Shown here one piece after another: positions 1 to 9,188 of a stretch of 64,000 bases of DNA. Within the stretch, counting starts at the first letter, position 1. The number at the start of each line of letters is the position of its first letter. A model generated the notes under the pieces. The model ran no database searches and was not told the DNA's origin. It was given only the letters and a program-made list of their open reading frames with translations. The stretch comes from JACKJA01 sp050297015 (GTDB lineage: Bacteria; Pseudomonadota; Alphaproteobacteria; Micavibrionales; Micavibrionaceae): the NCBI GenBank assembly GCA_050297015.1, contig JBNKRZ010000013.1, positions 11,297-75,296 on the forward strand. Reading direction: 5' to 3'. Made by a program: the position numbers and the translations under genes.

Positions 1-1
1 C

Positions 2-757
2 TTCCCGGAGGCTGTGCCGGGCAAGGGGCTTCTGGTTGCTTCACAGAGCACGATTGATTTCGGCGCAGATATTGAAACGACCTCGGCGATTACGGTGTCC
101 TTGGTGAATGTCGGCGATGCGGCTCTAACACTGGGAGAAGTTGATTTGGCGGGTTCTGATAACGGCCTGAGCCTGAATAAGAAGGGCTGTGTGCCGGGAA
201 CCGTTTTGGAGCCTGTGGAGGCGTGTCCATTGACTGTTGCTTGGTCGCCGGTCCGCGAAGGCGCGATTATTGACGATATTCAGGTTATTCATGATGGCGC
301 GCGCGGTATTCTCGTCCTTCCTGTACGGGGCGAGTCTACGGGCGTCATTTCTCAGGATAAAAAGGCTGTGCGTCTTGGGGGCGCGACAACGGTGGGGACG
401 CTGGCGTCTACCGGCTCCTCCGGTGGAAAGAGCGATAAGGAAGAGTTTATTGTGATCCGTGACAATGATGTTGATCCGGCCAGCGTTCTTGATGGTTTTG
501 TGGTAACATCGCATTCTTCCAAGCGGGCAATTATCGCCGGGCCAGGCGGAAGCCGTATCGTGTTTGATGGTGAGGAGGTCGTGGTCGGCGGGTTCTTATG
601 GTATGTTAATATACGCACCAGCGGCGTTGAATTCCGCAGCGGTCCGGACAAGGTTCTTTTGCTTTTCGACCGCTCTTTATCTTCTGTTAACCGTGTTACG
701 GGACAATCGAGCAGCAGTACGAGTTCTTCCACGGTGTCGAGCAGTACAAGTCAGTAA
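2..757 (+). CDS. Beta-sandwich (choice-of-anchor/ASH-like) protein of a pilus cluster, 5' end missing
   Basis: The frame is open to the left edge, so the true start is probably outside the window; the first start codon inside it is a GTG at 14. The first ~110 residues read like an ASPM/SPD-2/Hydin-type (choice-of-anchor D) beta-sandwich: a DFG strand, a V-x-L-x-N-x-G strand, two cysteines spaced as in this fold, and a closing L-P-V-R-G strand. A second folded part follows (residues ~140-225), and the tail is a Ser/Thr-rich low-complexity stretch. It ends 18 bases before the pilus ATPase gene and is probably co-transcribed with it. From position it may be an envelope or secretin-associated component of the pilus machine, but that is inference. 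No specific family name can be defended. Confidence 0.55.
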   Translation, partial: FPEAVPGKGLLVASQSTIDFGADIETTSAITVSLVNVGDAALTLGEVDLAGSDNGLSLNKKGCVPGTVLEPVEACPLTVAWSPVREGAIIDDIQVIHDGARGILVLPVRGESTGVISQDKKAVRLGGATTVGTLASTGSSGGKSDKEEFIVIRDNDVDPASVLDGFVVTSHSSKRAIIAGPGGSRIVFDGEEVVVGGFLWYVNIRTSGVEFRSGPDKVLLLFDRSLSSVNRVTGQSSSSTSSSTVSSSTSQ

Positions 758-775
758 TTCAACCGGTTAAAGGTT

Positions 776-2605
776 ATGGACGAACAGGATTTACCAGAAA
801 AAGAAAATCAGGATGTACTGCCCGATGATGTGGTAGCCGATCGCCGTTCTTCATCTGATGCGGATCGTCGCCAAAAACCGGGGACGCCGCCCGATGGGGT
901 TGAGCGCCGCCAGTGGAACGACCGCCGTAAACAGCGGGCGATTGAGGGCCGTGAACGCTATCTGGATATGGTGCAACGCGAGCGTTCCATTCTTTTCGAT
1001 CAGGGGGTTTCCCGATCGACAGATCAGTTGCTTGATATGGCGGGCGCTGGCGCCGTTTCGGATTTAGAAGATGAAGGCATTAAAGAGCAAGCGACCGGGG
1101 ATCAGCTCCGTTCTATTTTACCTGTGCAGTCGTGGTTGCCGCTTAGTATTCACCTGATAGGTTTGCGCGACGGTGTATTACGGATTGCTCCTCTTCACGA
1201 GATGAATGACCGCCAGATTAAGGCTCTGACCTCGACAGCACGCCGGACGGGGTTGAGCGTTGAAAAGGTTGAGGTTGAGATTTGGGATCGGGCGGAACTG
1301 CTTGAGACGCTGCGTTCCGTTCATGATTTGTCGGCAGACCGCTGTGAAAAAACCTTGGCGCAATGGCTGGCTGATGTCGATAACGGGCTTTTATTGAACC
1401 AATTCCAGCAAGATATGATGGCCGAAGCGCTGCAAATGCGGGCCTCTGATATTCACCTTTTGCAGGATAATAACCCCGATTCACCGAACTGGATTCGCTA
1501 CCGGATTGATGGTGATCTGGTTCCTATTCATTTGTTGCCACCTGATGCGATGGCCCGCTTGACGACTTTGTTGAAACGGGATGCGGGTTTGAACTTCGGG
1601 GATAAAACCACACCGAAGGATGGCCGTTTTGGCTTCTCGTGGCAGGGCCGAAGCATCGATGTGCGGGTGGCTGCCGGCCCGCAAGCGCAGGAAGGGGAAA
1701 AGCTGACCCTTCGTTTGTTGGACCGGGCCTCTTTGAAAAGTTTTGATGAGCTCTTTCGCCGTCACGAACATATCGGTGATTATCTGGCGAATTTGCTCTC
1801 ACCGGAGATTAAAGGGGGCGGAGGGCTGATCTTGCTTTCCGGGCCGACGGGATCGGGTAAAACGACGACGATGTATGCCTGCGTTCAGCAAATTGACCGC
1901 CGCCGCCGTCACGTTTTGACGATTGAAGATCCGATTGAATATGAACTGCGCTATGCGACCCAGTGGCAGGTGCGCCCCGGTATGGCCGGCGGGGAGTTTC
2001 CCGATTTGATTAGGGCGGCGATGCGTCATGACCCGGACTATATTATCATTGGGGAGATGAGGGATGCGGATACGGTGGAAACGTCTTTGCGGGCGGCTGA
2101 ATCCGGGCACACGGTGATTTCAACCATCCACGCGGATACGGCGCTCCAGACGTTCGAGCGCTTGCGTTCGCTGATGCCGCATGAACGGGAGCGTTCTTCC
2201 AGCTATACTTTGGCGCAGCAGGTAAAAGCGGTCCTAAATCAGCGCTTGGTGCGGACTTTGTGTCAGGGCTGCGCCCATACGGAAGTGGCCGGGCTTTATC
2301 TGGGTGAGCACGAAATCGAAGAGCTGGGGATCGACAGTGATGCGACTGTGCGCCGCCATAACCCCAGTGGCTGCGATTTGTGTAACCGGACCGGGATTGT
2401 CGGACGGACCCTGCTTTTGGATGCTTTGATGATTACATTAGGGCCGGGACAGAGAAATGATATTTACGAAGCCCTCATGAAAAACGTTAATGATATCGTT
2501 CATGAAGATGGCGTTATGGTTCATACGCGCCGTGAGGGTCTGATTGATCTTGTGTTAAGCGGACTGATTGATCCTAAATCAGCCCTTTCTTATCTGGAAG
2601 AGTAA
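776..2605 (+). CDS. Type IV pilus / type II secretion assembly ATPase (GspE/PilB/PilQ-R64 class)
   Basis: Hexameric secretion ATPase that powers pilin polymerisation from the cytoplasmic side of the inner membrane. Seen: an N-terminal charged, Arg-rich region (~1-80), an N2-like domain, a Walker A GPTGSGKTTT at about residue 356, an Asp box (HDPDYIIIGEMRD), a His box (SGHTVISTIHADTA), and a C-terminal zinc-type pair CQGC ... CDLC. The length of 609 residues is normal for PilB/GspE. Start ATG at 776. The gene sits between the beta-sandwich gene and a GspF-like gene, as in pil operons. It could equally be called PilQ by IncI-plasmid nomenclature; which subfamily it belongs to is not resolved here. 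Confidence 0.93.
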   Translation: MDEQDLPEKENQDVLPDDVVADRRSSSDADRRQKPGTPPDGVERRQWNDRRKQRAIEGRERYLDMVQRERSILFDQGVSRSTDQLLDMAGAGAVSDLEDEGIKEQATGDQLRSILPVQSWLPLSIHLIGLRDGVLRIAPLHEMNDRQIKALTSTARRTGLSVEKVEVEIWDRAELLETLRSVHDLSADRCEKTLAQWLADVDNGLLLNQFQQDMMAEALQMRASDIHLLQDNNPDSPNWIRYRIDGDLVPIHLLPPDAMARLTTLLKRDAGLNFGDKTTPKDGRFGFSWQGRSIDVRVAAGPQAQEGEKLTLRLLDRASLKSFDELFRRHEHIGDYLANLLSPEIKGGGGLILLSGPTGSGKTTTMYACVQQIDRRRRHVLTIEDPIEYELRYATQWQVRPGMAGGEFPDLIRAAMRHDPDYIIIGEMRDADTVETSLRAAESGHTVISTIHADTALQTFERLRSLMPHERERSSSYTLAQQVKAVLNQRLVRTLCQGCAHTEVAGLYLGEHEIEELGIDSDATVRRHNPSGCDLCNRTGIVGRTLLLDALMITLGPGQRNDIYEALMKNVNDIVHEDGVMVHTRREGLIDLVLSGLIDPKSALSYLEE

Positions 2606-2610
2606 AGCCC

Positions 2611-3831
2611 ATGCAGCAATGGGTCGCCGAAGTTGCTTATGATACGCCCGCCGGGCCCAAACGGGTCATGGAATCGTATTATATGCCTTCTGTTGAAGAT
2701 GTACGGCGGGCTATTACCAAAAATGGCGGCTATCCTTTAAATATCCGGGCGCATGAGCGCTCGCCGCTGGAACGTTTGCTGGCCCGTTCCAACTGGTGGC
2801 AAGTTCAGCTTTTGCGGGGCATTCAGTTTCGTTCGACGGCGACATCGCCGGGGGTCGCGCTGTGGCGGATTATTGAGGCAGAAACCAACCCTATGCGCCA
2901 GAATATTCTGGCCCCGGCGCGGGAGGCTTTATCCCGTGGGCTGGGGGCCATTGATGCGTTGAAAGCTTTGCGGATTTTCGATCACGGGACGATCGCTATT
3001 CTGGCGGCTAGTGAACGGGCGAATCGCCTGCAGGACGGGATTCCCCATGCGATCCATTCTATCACCCAGAAAAAGAAAAACACGCGGGCGATCATGGGGA
3101 CGATGGCATGGTTGGTCTTTGATGTGTTCTCAATCGTGTCCTCGCTCTTTGCCGGGAAACCCATGGTGATGAACTGGTTCAGAGACAACCCGCCCAGTGA
3201 TCCGGAGGAGTATGAAAGATACACGCGTGTCGTCGATAATCTAGGACTGACGTGGGATATATTGATCGCTACGGCCTTTGGTTTGGGCGGTTTTATTGCC
3301 TGGGTTGTTTTTTCTTACTGGATTAACAAGGGGAAGACCGACTGGCCGACGGCCAAGATTGTACGGAAAATCCCGTTGGTCGGTTCTTATTTGCGTGACC
3401 TTGGCTTTTCCGATTCGATGATGGCGGCGGCGCGGATGCTGCGCGGGATGGTGCCGATTGGTGATGCTTTGGCGCAATCATCGGAGGCGACGACCGTGCC
3501 GGAGGTTTCCAAATACTGGAAAAAGGCGGCCGGAGAACTGGAACGTGGCGTTTTGTTGGGCTCGGCGCTGGATATTCCGCCTTTGACCCGTAGCGAGCGT
3601 TTGGAACTTGCAAGCTTGTCTGATCTCTCGCAAGTTGCTACAGTATTAGAGTCTATCGCCGAAATGCGTTCTGCGGCGGCAAAAACGAAACACACGATGA
3701 TCGTCTGGATAGCTTTTGGTTTGACGGGCGTCTATCTGGCTCTGGCTTTCGGGAGTGCGATTTACGCGTTAACAGTTATGAATATGAGCCTCGACAGTAT
3801 GATGGGTGGCTTAATGCAAGGAGCGATGTAA
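2611..3831 (+). CDS. Type IV pilus / T2SS inner-membrane platform protein (GspF/PilC/PilR-R64 class)
   Basis: Polytopic platform protein expected to couple the ATPase to pilin assembly. 406 residues, the usual size. Two cytoplasmic T2SSF-like helical domains (~60-160 and ~265-350) each precede hydrophobic segments, around residues 165-190, 215-240 and 370-395. It begins 5 bases after the ATPase stop and runs directly into the next gene without a gap, so the three genes are one transcriptional unit. The ATPase-platform pair is shared by T4P, T2SS and R64-type thin pili; the pilin-like genes downstream favour a pilus. Confidence 0.88.
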   Translation: MQQWVAEVAYDTPAGPKRVMESYYMPSVEDVRRAITKNGGYPLNIRAHERSPLERLLARSNWWQVQLLRGIQFRSTATSPGVALWRIIEAETNPMRQNILAPAREALSRGLGAIDALKALRIFDHGTIAILAASERANRLQDGIPHAIHSITQKKKNTRAIMGTMAWLVFDVFSIVSSLFAGKPMVMNWFRDNPPSDPEEYERYTRVVDNLGLTWDILIATAFGLGGFIAWVVFSYWINKGKTDWPTAKIVRKIPLVGSYLRDLGFSDSMMAAARMLRGMVPIGDALAQSSEATTVPEVSKYWKKAAGELERGVLLGSALDIPPLTRSERLELASLSDLSQVATVLESIAEMRSAAAKTKHTMIVWIAFGLTGVYLALAFGSAIYALTVMNMSLDSMMGGLMQGAM

Positions 3832-4815
3832 TTGCCTGATGCTGATGAAAATAAAAAAGAAGTGAAAGCCGGAAACGCCCGCCCCGTTTCGGAAGGTGCT
3901 GTGCGTTTGAAGCCCGGGCTGGCCGATCATATCGCCGGTGAAGTTGCGGATTTTAAAGAAAATCTTTCACCTTATCTGCCTCAGGAATTGGTTGGCGGTT
4001 CGATTCCGCAAGTGCCGGGGACGGAAGATGAGGCTATATGGAATGCGGCTTCTCAGGCGTGCGGGACGGAAAGAGTACATTACTGCTATACCGTTGAGGA
4101 AGGGCGCTGTTGGTATTTGGCGAGTCCGTCTTCTTCGCTGGCATCCAACCCGGATAGTTGGTGTCCGATTGCTGCAGCCTTGCCGGGGAATAGTGAGTAT
4201 TGGGACCGGGAGACGGTTTATCTCTATGAACAAGAAGGGATGGCTTCGGCTTTGCGCTGGGATCCAGAGACGGGGCGGATGCAGGTCTTTACCGGTGCGG
4301 CCCGGACGTTGTTGCCGCGGATTCAAAGTATGGATGCCAATTTTGTGACGATTAATCCCGATGTAGCGCAGCAGGTACCTTGGCGTAACCGCGCTTTACG
4401 AACGGAAAAACTCTCTCGCGCTACGGCACGGGCTTTGCTGGGGATAGCTCTTGTTATTAACTTGGTCGCGGCTTTGATTCTACTGTTTCAGTTTGCCTAT
4501 ACGAATATGGTTAAACGCGATCTGGAGAAGGTTCAGGCAAGAACGGAGGAGGCATCGCAAAAGCTTATGGCTAATGCTTATGATGCGCTACAAAGCGATA
4601 CGATTCGCCATATGGTGCGGATACAGGAGCTTTTAGATGCCTTACAGGTGATTGATGGTACGTTGCTGCGTTATGAGGTGAAGAAAAAGGATGTCGAGTG
4701 GGAGGCTTTGGTGCCGCAGGCGTTCGGGACTTGTACCGGCGCTTTAAGGGGCTGTAAGCCCGTCACGGACAGCGTTGAAAAGGACGGGCGTGTCCGTCTT
4801 ATCGGTAGGAAATAA
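3832..4815 (+). CDS. Bitopic membrane protein of the pilus operon, unknown family
   Basis: 327 residues, starting with TTG immediately after the platform-gene stop, so translation is probably coupled. A charged soluble N-terminal portion of ~200 residues precedes one strong transmembrane segment (about residues 203-225, rich in Leu/Val/Ala/Ile) and then a coiled-coil-prone helix (KRDLEKVQARTEEASQKL). The C-terminal domain contains a close Cys pair (FGTCTGALRGCK). The architecture resembles the PilN/PilO or GspL/GspM assembly-platform proteins, but I see no diagnostic motif. Role by context: inner-membrane alignment subcomplex of the pilus. Confidence 0.6.
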   Translation: MPDADENKKEVKAGNARPVSEGAVRLKPGLADHIAGEVADFKENLSPYLPQELVGGSIPQVPGTEDEAIWNAASQACGTERVHYCYTVEEGRCWYLASPSSSLASNPDSWCPIAAALPGNSEYWDRETVYLYEQEGMASALRWDPETGRMQVFTGAARTLLPRIQSMDANFVTINPDVAQQVPWRNRALRTEKLSRATARALLGIALVINLVAALILLFQFAYTNMVKRDLEKVQARTEEASQKLMANAYDALQSDTIRHMVRIQELLDALQVIDGTLLRYEVKKKDVEWEALVPQAFGTCTGALRGCKPVTDSVEKDGRVRLIGRK

Positions 4816-4924
4816 GAATAAAGGTTTAATACTAAAGTATAGGTTAACCATTTGATTTATAAAGGATTAATCATTTAGGTTTTATTATGAAGGTAGAAAA
4901 GAGATATAAAAAGGGACAGATATC

Positions 4925-5458
4925 GTGGTTGACATGAAGTCATTTGACTGGCGCGTTTTGCAGCGTTATTTAACACCGCAAGCGTCGGACGATTTAAACC
5001 ATTTTCTTGAAAAACTGCCGCAAAACGCCGGACAGACGGTTTTGATTGCGGCCGGTGCGGCGTGGGTCCTTGCCGCGGCTATGGGGCTTTACACAACCGT
5101 TCAATTACAGAATATGACGGAATTGCGTGCGGAGCTAAAGGAAACGCAAGCCTTGCAGCCCGTGGTTCCCAAGATTAAAGACGTGCCTGTTAATCCGAAA
5201 GAGGTGGAAGCGTTTGCCAAGGTTTTGGAGAAAAACTACCCGAATTTGTCTATTGATCAGAAAGGGGCCGCTATTTTTATTTCTGCAAAATCGACAGCGC
5301 ATTTCGGACAATTTCGTGAAGCGGTCGGTCATGTGCAAAACGGTGGTACGGGCTGGCGTGTTTCGGTCGAACGTTTATGTGTCGGACGTGAGTGCGATAA
5401 AAATAAACTTGGTGCCTTGTTGAAAATCAATAAAGTTTCCGTGGATAAGCCAAGTTAA
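4925..5458 (+). CDS. Small bitopic PilO/GspM-like pilus protein
   Basis: 177 residues from a GTG at 4925; an in-frame ATG three codons later (4934) is an alternative, and an AAGGGA element lies upstream. A ~40-residue cytoplasmic N-terminus leads into one transmembrane segment (about 40-60), a short coiled-coil helix, and a compact periplasmic domain with two cysteines (ERLCVGREC). This is the shape of PilO/GspM proteins. It is separated by a 109-base AT-rich gap from the previous gene, in which I see no convincing terminator. Assignment rests on topology and neighbours. Confidence 0.5.
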   Translation: MVDMKSFDWRVLQRYLTPQASDDLNHFLEKLPQNAGQTVLIAAGAAWVLAAAMGLYTTVQLQNMTELRAELKETQALQPVVPKIKDVPVNPKEVEAFAKVLEKNYPNLSIDQKGAAIFISAKSTAHFGQFREAVGHVQNGGTGWRVSVERLCVGRECDKNKLGALLKINKVSVDKPS

Positions 5459-5539
5459 GGATGTTTTGAGTGGAAGTTTGTGATAATCTGAAAAACAGAC
5501 TGTGATTGTGATCCAGTCGCGAATGGACGGAGAAAAAGG

Positions 5540-6283
5540 ATGAAATTAGCCAGTGATAACTATAGCAAGGAACGGGAAAGTGGGAACGTGTTGTTCCTTA
5601 TTCTTATTGCTGTGGCCTTGTTTGCTGCTTTATCATATGCGGTCACGCAATCGACCCGGACGGGGGGCGGTAGCGGCGATAATGAAACCTCTTTGATCTC
5701 CAGTGCGCAGTTGACGCAATATCCAGCCAGTATTCGTACCGCTGTGGTGCGTATGATTATTGGTGGCACAGATGTTGATAATGTTGCTTTTGATCCGCCG
5801 GCGGACTTTGCCGCTTTGGCGAATACGGCCAATGCCGTTTTCCATCCATCGGGTGGTGGTGCGACATATAGCACCGCGCCGGGGGAAATGATGGAAAGTT
5901 CAACGGCGGGCACGTGGCATTTTAATGCCGAAAATCAGATTGATTTGCTGGGGACCTCTTCGGGGGATAATGATCCTGTCGCTTCGACAGCTGATGTGAT
6001 CGCGTTCTTGCCAAGCATTACGTTGACGCTTTGCTCGCGGGTTAACAGTGAATTGGGGCTTTCCTCAATCCCACCAGTCGAAACAGGAATTGATGTAACA
6101 ACTGACATGGATGAAGCCGTTGGTATCTGTAGTGTTTGCGCGGCCGGTGCGACGATTGGTGACGGTGCAGGGGCCGGGGCGCTTGACGGTCAGCCTTTTG
6201 GTTGTTTCCAGTTAACCGGTCTGGATGCGAATGCCGATGGTGATGATGATTATGTTTATTATCACGTTCTTGTGGAGCGCTAA
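5540..6283 (+). CDS. Pilin-like protein with N-terminal prepilin-type helix
   Basis: 247 residues. A basic, polar leader of about 14 residues (ending ERESG) is followed by a long hydrophobic helix starting NVLFLILIAVALFAALSY, the arrangement of a prepilin with a cleavable leader. The glutamate at mature position 5 that is typical of classical pilins is not present. The remainder is a Gly/Ala/Asp-rich secreted domain with two cysteine-containing stretches (CSRVN, CSVCAAGA). It is followed by a rho-independent terminator and by a second gene of the same design, so the two are probably paralogous subunits. ATG start with an AAAAAGG ribosome site. Confidence 0.6.
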   Translation: MKLASDNYSKERESGNVLFLILIAVALFAALSYAVTQSTRTGGGSGDNETSLISSAQLTQYPASIRTAVVRMIIGGTDVDNVAFDPPADFAALANTANAVFHPSGGGATYSTAPGEMMESSTAGTWHFNAENQIDLLGTSSGDNDPVASTADVIAFLPSITLTLCSRVNSELGLSSIPPVETGIDVTTDMDEAVGICSVCAAGATIGDGAGAGALDGQPFGCFQLTGLDANADGDDDYVYYHVLVER

Positions 6284-6327
6284 GGCTGGATGGCATTAGT
6301 CGAGCGCCCTTTATATAAAGTTTAGAA

Positions 6328-6370
6328 AAACCCGGCTGTTTCTGCTTTATGCGTCAGCCGGGTTTGTTTT
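6328..6370 (+). terminator. Rho-independent terminator between the two pilin-like genes
   Basis: An 11-bp perfect stem, AAACCCGGCTG (6328-6338) with CAGCCGGGTTT (6355-6365), and a 16-base loop, followed by GTTTT. It would end or attenuate transcripts coming from the pilus operon before the second pilin-like gene. Confidence 0.8.
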
Positions 6371-6387
6371 GGCAAAAAGGAAGATGA

Positions 6388-7113
6388 ATGATGGAAGACA
6401 AAGGGATACGGCAACATAAAATGCAGCGTGGCAGTGCGTTGATTTATATCCTGATTGCGATTGCGCTTTTGGCGGCGCTAACGTTGTCTTTTATGGAACC
6501 TTCCAGTCAGCAAACGCAAAGCCAAAACAGTTTTAAAATTATTTCGGAAGTACAGTCTCAAACAGAATTTATCCGTTCCGCCATTCAGGGGTGCGTTTTG
6601 GGATATCCCGGCGGGGACAGCGGTGCGATTTCAGATGGAGCGCAGCTCAATAACCCTTATCCTATTATGCCTGATGATAGCTATTTTGATAACCAGTGTG
6701 GGGCCGGAGAATCTGCCGCGAATGACAATGTGTCGGGATTGCGCTGTCCGGGGAAACCGGGCGACGATCCATGCCATGATGACGTGTTTGGTGCGTCATC
6801 GGGGAAATTCCTGCCGCCAGCGCCGCCTTTGTTTAATGATTGGCGTTATTATGCCGGGACGGATGGCGTGTTCCTGTGGCTCTCGACCGACAAAACGGAT
6901 GCTTATATCCAGACGGCGTTAACCAAGCTCGACGGTGAATTTTCCGAATGTGAGGCCGATGTGATTGATGCATCGGGCGGCGCTGTGGATTTGGATAGTG
7001 CTTCAACCATTTCTTGCCCGGCGGGGAGCAGCTGTTTCCGGGTGTGGATGATTGCCAAAGCGACGGCGACTTATCAGGCCGGCGGGCCTGAAGATACGGC
7101 GGGTTGTCCGTAG
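6388..7113 (+). CDS. Second pilin-like protein with N-terminal prepilin-type helix
   Basis: 241 residues; ATG at 6388 behind AAGGAAGA. The design is as in the upstream pilin-like protein: a short basic leader (QHKMQRG), then a hydrophobic helix beginning SALIYILIAIALLAALTLSF, followed by a polar QQTQSQ stretch and a secreted domain. The domain has about seven cysteines (GCVLG, QCGAG, RCPG, PCHD, ECEAD, SCPAG, SCFR), suggesting disulfides. It stands after a terminator and so may have its own promoter or depend on read-through. It ends 19 bases from the convergent histidine kinase gene. A minor or alternative pilin is the best guess. Confidence 0.58.
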   Translation: MMEDKGIRQHKMQRGSALIYILIAIALLAALTLSFMEPSSQQTQSQNSFKIISEVQSQTEFIRSAIQGCVLGYPGGDSGAISDGAQLNNPYPIMPDDSYFDNQCGAGESAANDNVSGLRCPGKPGDDPCHDDVFGASSGKFLPPAPPLFNDWRYYAGTDGVFLWLSTDKTDAYIQTALTKLDGEFSECEADVIDASGGAVDLDSASTISCPAGSSCFRVWMIAKATATYQAGGPEDTAGCP

Positions 7114-7132
7114 AGACTTTAGGGGGCTAACC

Positions 7133-9085
7133 CTAGTCAGGCTGTAAGCCTTCCAGTGCGGCTTTAACGCGCTCGAATTCATCTTTAATGTCGCTGATTT
7201 GTTTGGCACTGGCGGTGTTTCCTGATGCCGTGTCTTGCAGGGTTGCGGCGAGGCTGCCCAGAATCATGCACCCGGCGGAGCGTGCACTACCCTTCAAGCT
7301 ATGGGCGGCTTCGGTCAAAGCCGGGAAATCATCATGCGCGAAAGCTTTTTCCAGATTGGTAATGACAGAGGAAACCATACCGGGGAACATTTTGAGCATT
7401 TGTACGGTGCTCTCGTCAAGCGCGCCCATTTGTTCCCGCACCGCGTTCAGGTCAATGGCCGGGTTTTTGTCGGTTGGTTTGATAACGTTGTTTGTTTTGC
7501 CTTGAGGCATCTCTGCTTCTTCGTTTTCCTTCATCAATCCCCAGCGGATCAGAAGACGGCGGAATTGCCCCAGTGAAACAGGTTTTAACAGGCATTCGTC
7601 AAAGCCATGACTTAAATAAACTTGCCGTTCGGCCATCTGCACATCCGCGGTCAAAACGATAACAGGAAGATTTTTATCGCTGTCTTTTTCAGCGGCCCGG
7701 ATGGTCTCGACGACTTCGTATCCATCAATCTCCGGCATGTGCAGATCTGTGAAAACAATGCCGTATTTCCCGGTTTTCACGGCGTCCAGCGCCGCGCGGC
7801 CATTATCAACAAAGTCGGCGTCGACCCCCAATTTATCAAGCTGGCGCTGCAAGACATCGCGGACGCTTTCTGTATCCTCGGCGATCAACAGGCGAGTCGG
7901 GCCGTCTATATTGATTTTGTGCGCCTTGGCGGCCGCATCCTGTACGGCTTTTCCCAATCCGGCGCGGCTGGCTGGTTTGGAAAGGTATGTGACCCCCAAT
8001 GATTGCAGGGAGTGTTGCAGCCCCTTGTCATCGCGCACGGTGTACATGATGAGGCCCATAAAGGGGCGGTGCGTCATGATTTCCTTGATAAGGTCCAGTC
8101 CCAGACCGTCGGGGAGGCCTTGGTCGATAATCCCCACATCGAACGGGCGACGTTTGATGAGTTCCAATCCTTCCCGGTAGGTCGGGCAGCTTTCAACTTT
8201 GGCACCCATCGATTCTAGCGAGCGTACGATTTCCTTGGCCCCTTGCGGGTGATCCTCAACCGAGAGAACGGATATTCCCTCCAAAGAAGGAAGATCAACG
8301 GTTGTTGTATCGGTGCTGACTTCTTCTGTTGGTATCTCAAACCAAAAGGTCGACCCTTTGCCCTCAACACTGTCAACGCCGATCTTGCCACCCATAAGCT
8401 CGACAAGCTTTTTACAGATGGAAAGCCCCAACCCCGTCCCGCCATATTTACGGGAGGTTGAATTATCAGCTTGTGTAAAGGGCTGGAACAGATTGCGGGC
8501 TGTTTCTTTTGGCATACCTATGCCGGTATCGCTGATCTCAAAACGCAGATTAATGCCGCTTTCCGGGGACGGTAATTGTTTACACTTGGTCGTGACGTGG
8601 ATAATGACGGAGCCTTTCTCCGTGAATTTTATGGCGTTGCCCATCAAATTCATCAAAATCTGGCGCAAGCGTTTGGGATCGCCGATAATCACGTAAGGGA
8701 CTTTGCCCTCAATATCGCCGACGAGGTTCACATCCTTTTTACGGGTTTTGACGGCCAGCGCCTCTAAAATACCGCCGACCAGTGTGCGGACCGGAACTTC
8801 GAACGTATCGAGTTCCATTTTGTGGGCATCCATTTTGGCAAAGTCGAGAATATCGTCGAGTATCTCCAAAAGGCCGCTAGCGGATTGCTTGGCCGTACTG
8901 ACCATGCTGCGGATGCTATTCGGATCGTCTTCTGTCTCGATTAATTCCAGTAAACCGTAGACGGATTGCATAGGCGTGCGGATCTCGTGGCTCATCGTGG
9001 CCAGAAAATTGGCTTTTTGTTCGGCGGCGGCGTCGGCTTGTTCGACCGCCTTTTGAAGCTCTTTGATTGTCGGCTTTTTGCTCAT
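7133..9085 (-). CDS. Soluble hybrid histidine kinase with two receiver domains and an Hpt domain
   Basis: Complete phosphorelay on one chain: a coiled N-terminus, HisKA with phospho-acceptor His in MSHEIRTPMQ (about residue 33), HATPase with N box (NLMGNAIKFTEKG), DTGIGM and GGTGLGLSI, a first receiver (IIDQGLPDG), a second receiver (FTDLHMPEIDGYE, with a later LKPVS Lys) and a C-terminal Hpt (AAHSLKGSARSAG). There is no transmembrane segment and no PAS or GAF sensor, so the input is unknown. I chose the ATG at 9085 over the upstream GTG at 9142 because the protein proper (MSKKPTIKEL) begins there. Convergent with the pilin-like gene; a role in pilus control is only suggested by position. Confidence 0.92.
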   Translation of the reverse strand: MSKKPTIKELQKAVEQADAAAEQKANFLATMSHEIRTPMQSVYGLLELIETEDDPNSIRSMVSTAKQSASGLLEILDDILDFAKMDAHKMELDTFEVPVRTLVGGILEALAVKTRKKDVNLVGDIEGKVPYVIIGDPKRLRQILMNLMGNAIKFTEKGSVIIHVTTKCKQLPSPESGINLRFEISDTGIGMPKETARNLFQPFTQADNSTSRKYGGTGLGLSICKKLVELMGGKIGVDSVEGKGSTFWFEIPTEEVSTDTTTVDLPSLEGISVLSVEDHPQGAKEIVRSLESMGAKVESCPTYREGLELIKRRPFDVGIIDQGLPDGLGLDLIKEIMTHRPFMGLIMYTVRDDKGLQHSLQSLGVTYLSKPASRAGLGKAVQDAAAKAHKINIDGPTRLLIAEDTESVRDVLQRQLDKLGVDADFVDNGRAALDAVKTGKYGIVFTDLHMPEIDGYEVVETIRAAEKDSDKNLPVIVLTADVQMAERQVYLSHGFDECLLKPVSLGQFRRLLIRWGLMKENEEAEMPQGKTNNVIKPTDKNPAIDLNAVREQMGALDESTVQMLKMFPGMVSSVITNLEKAFAHDDFPALTEAAHSLKGSARSAGCMILGSLAATLQDTASGNTASAKQISDIKDEFERVKAALEGLQPD

Positions 9086-9188
9086 GGATAGAAATTTCCA
9101 CTCAGGAAGGGCTTGCTTTTTATCAGCGTTACAGTTTATCACAAACCATGTGAGAGCAATACCCTAAGAGTATGAAGAGGTTACAAGA

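Noticed and set aside
776..3831. Reading the ATPase/platform pair as a type II secretion system
   Set aside because: No other T2SS-specific gene is present, and pilin-like genes with prepilin helices follow, so a pilus is more likely.
4888..4938. 16-codon frame MKVEKRYKKGQISWLT before the PilO-like gene, possible leader peptide
   Set aside because: No regulatory codon run or alternative hairpins seen; it overlaps the next start and is probably chance.
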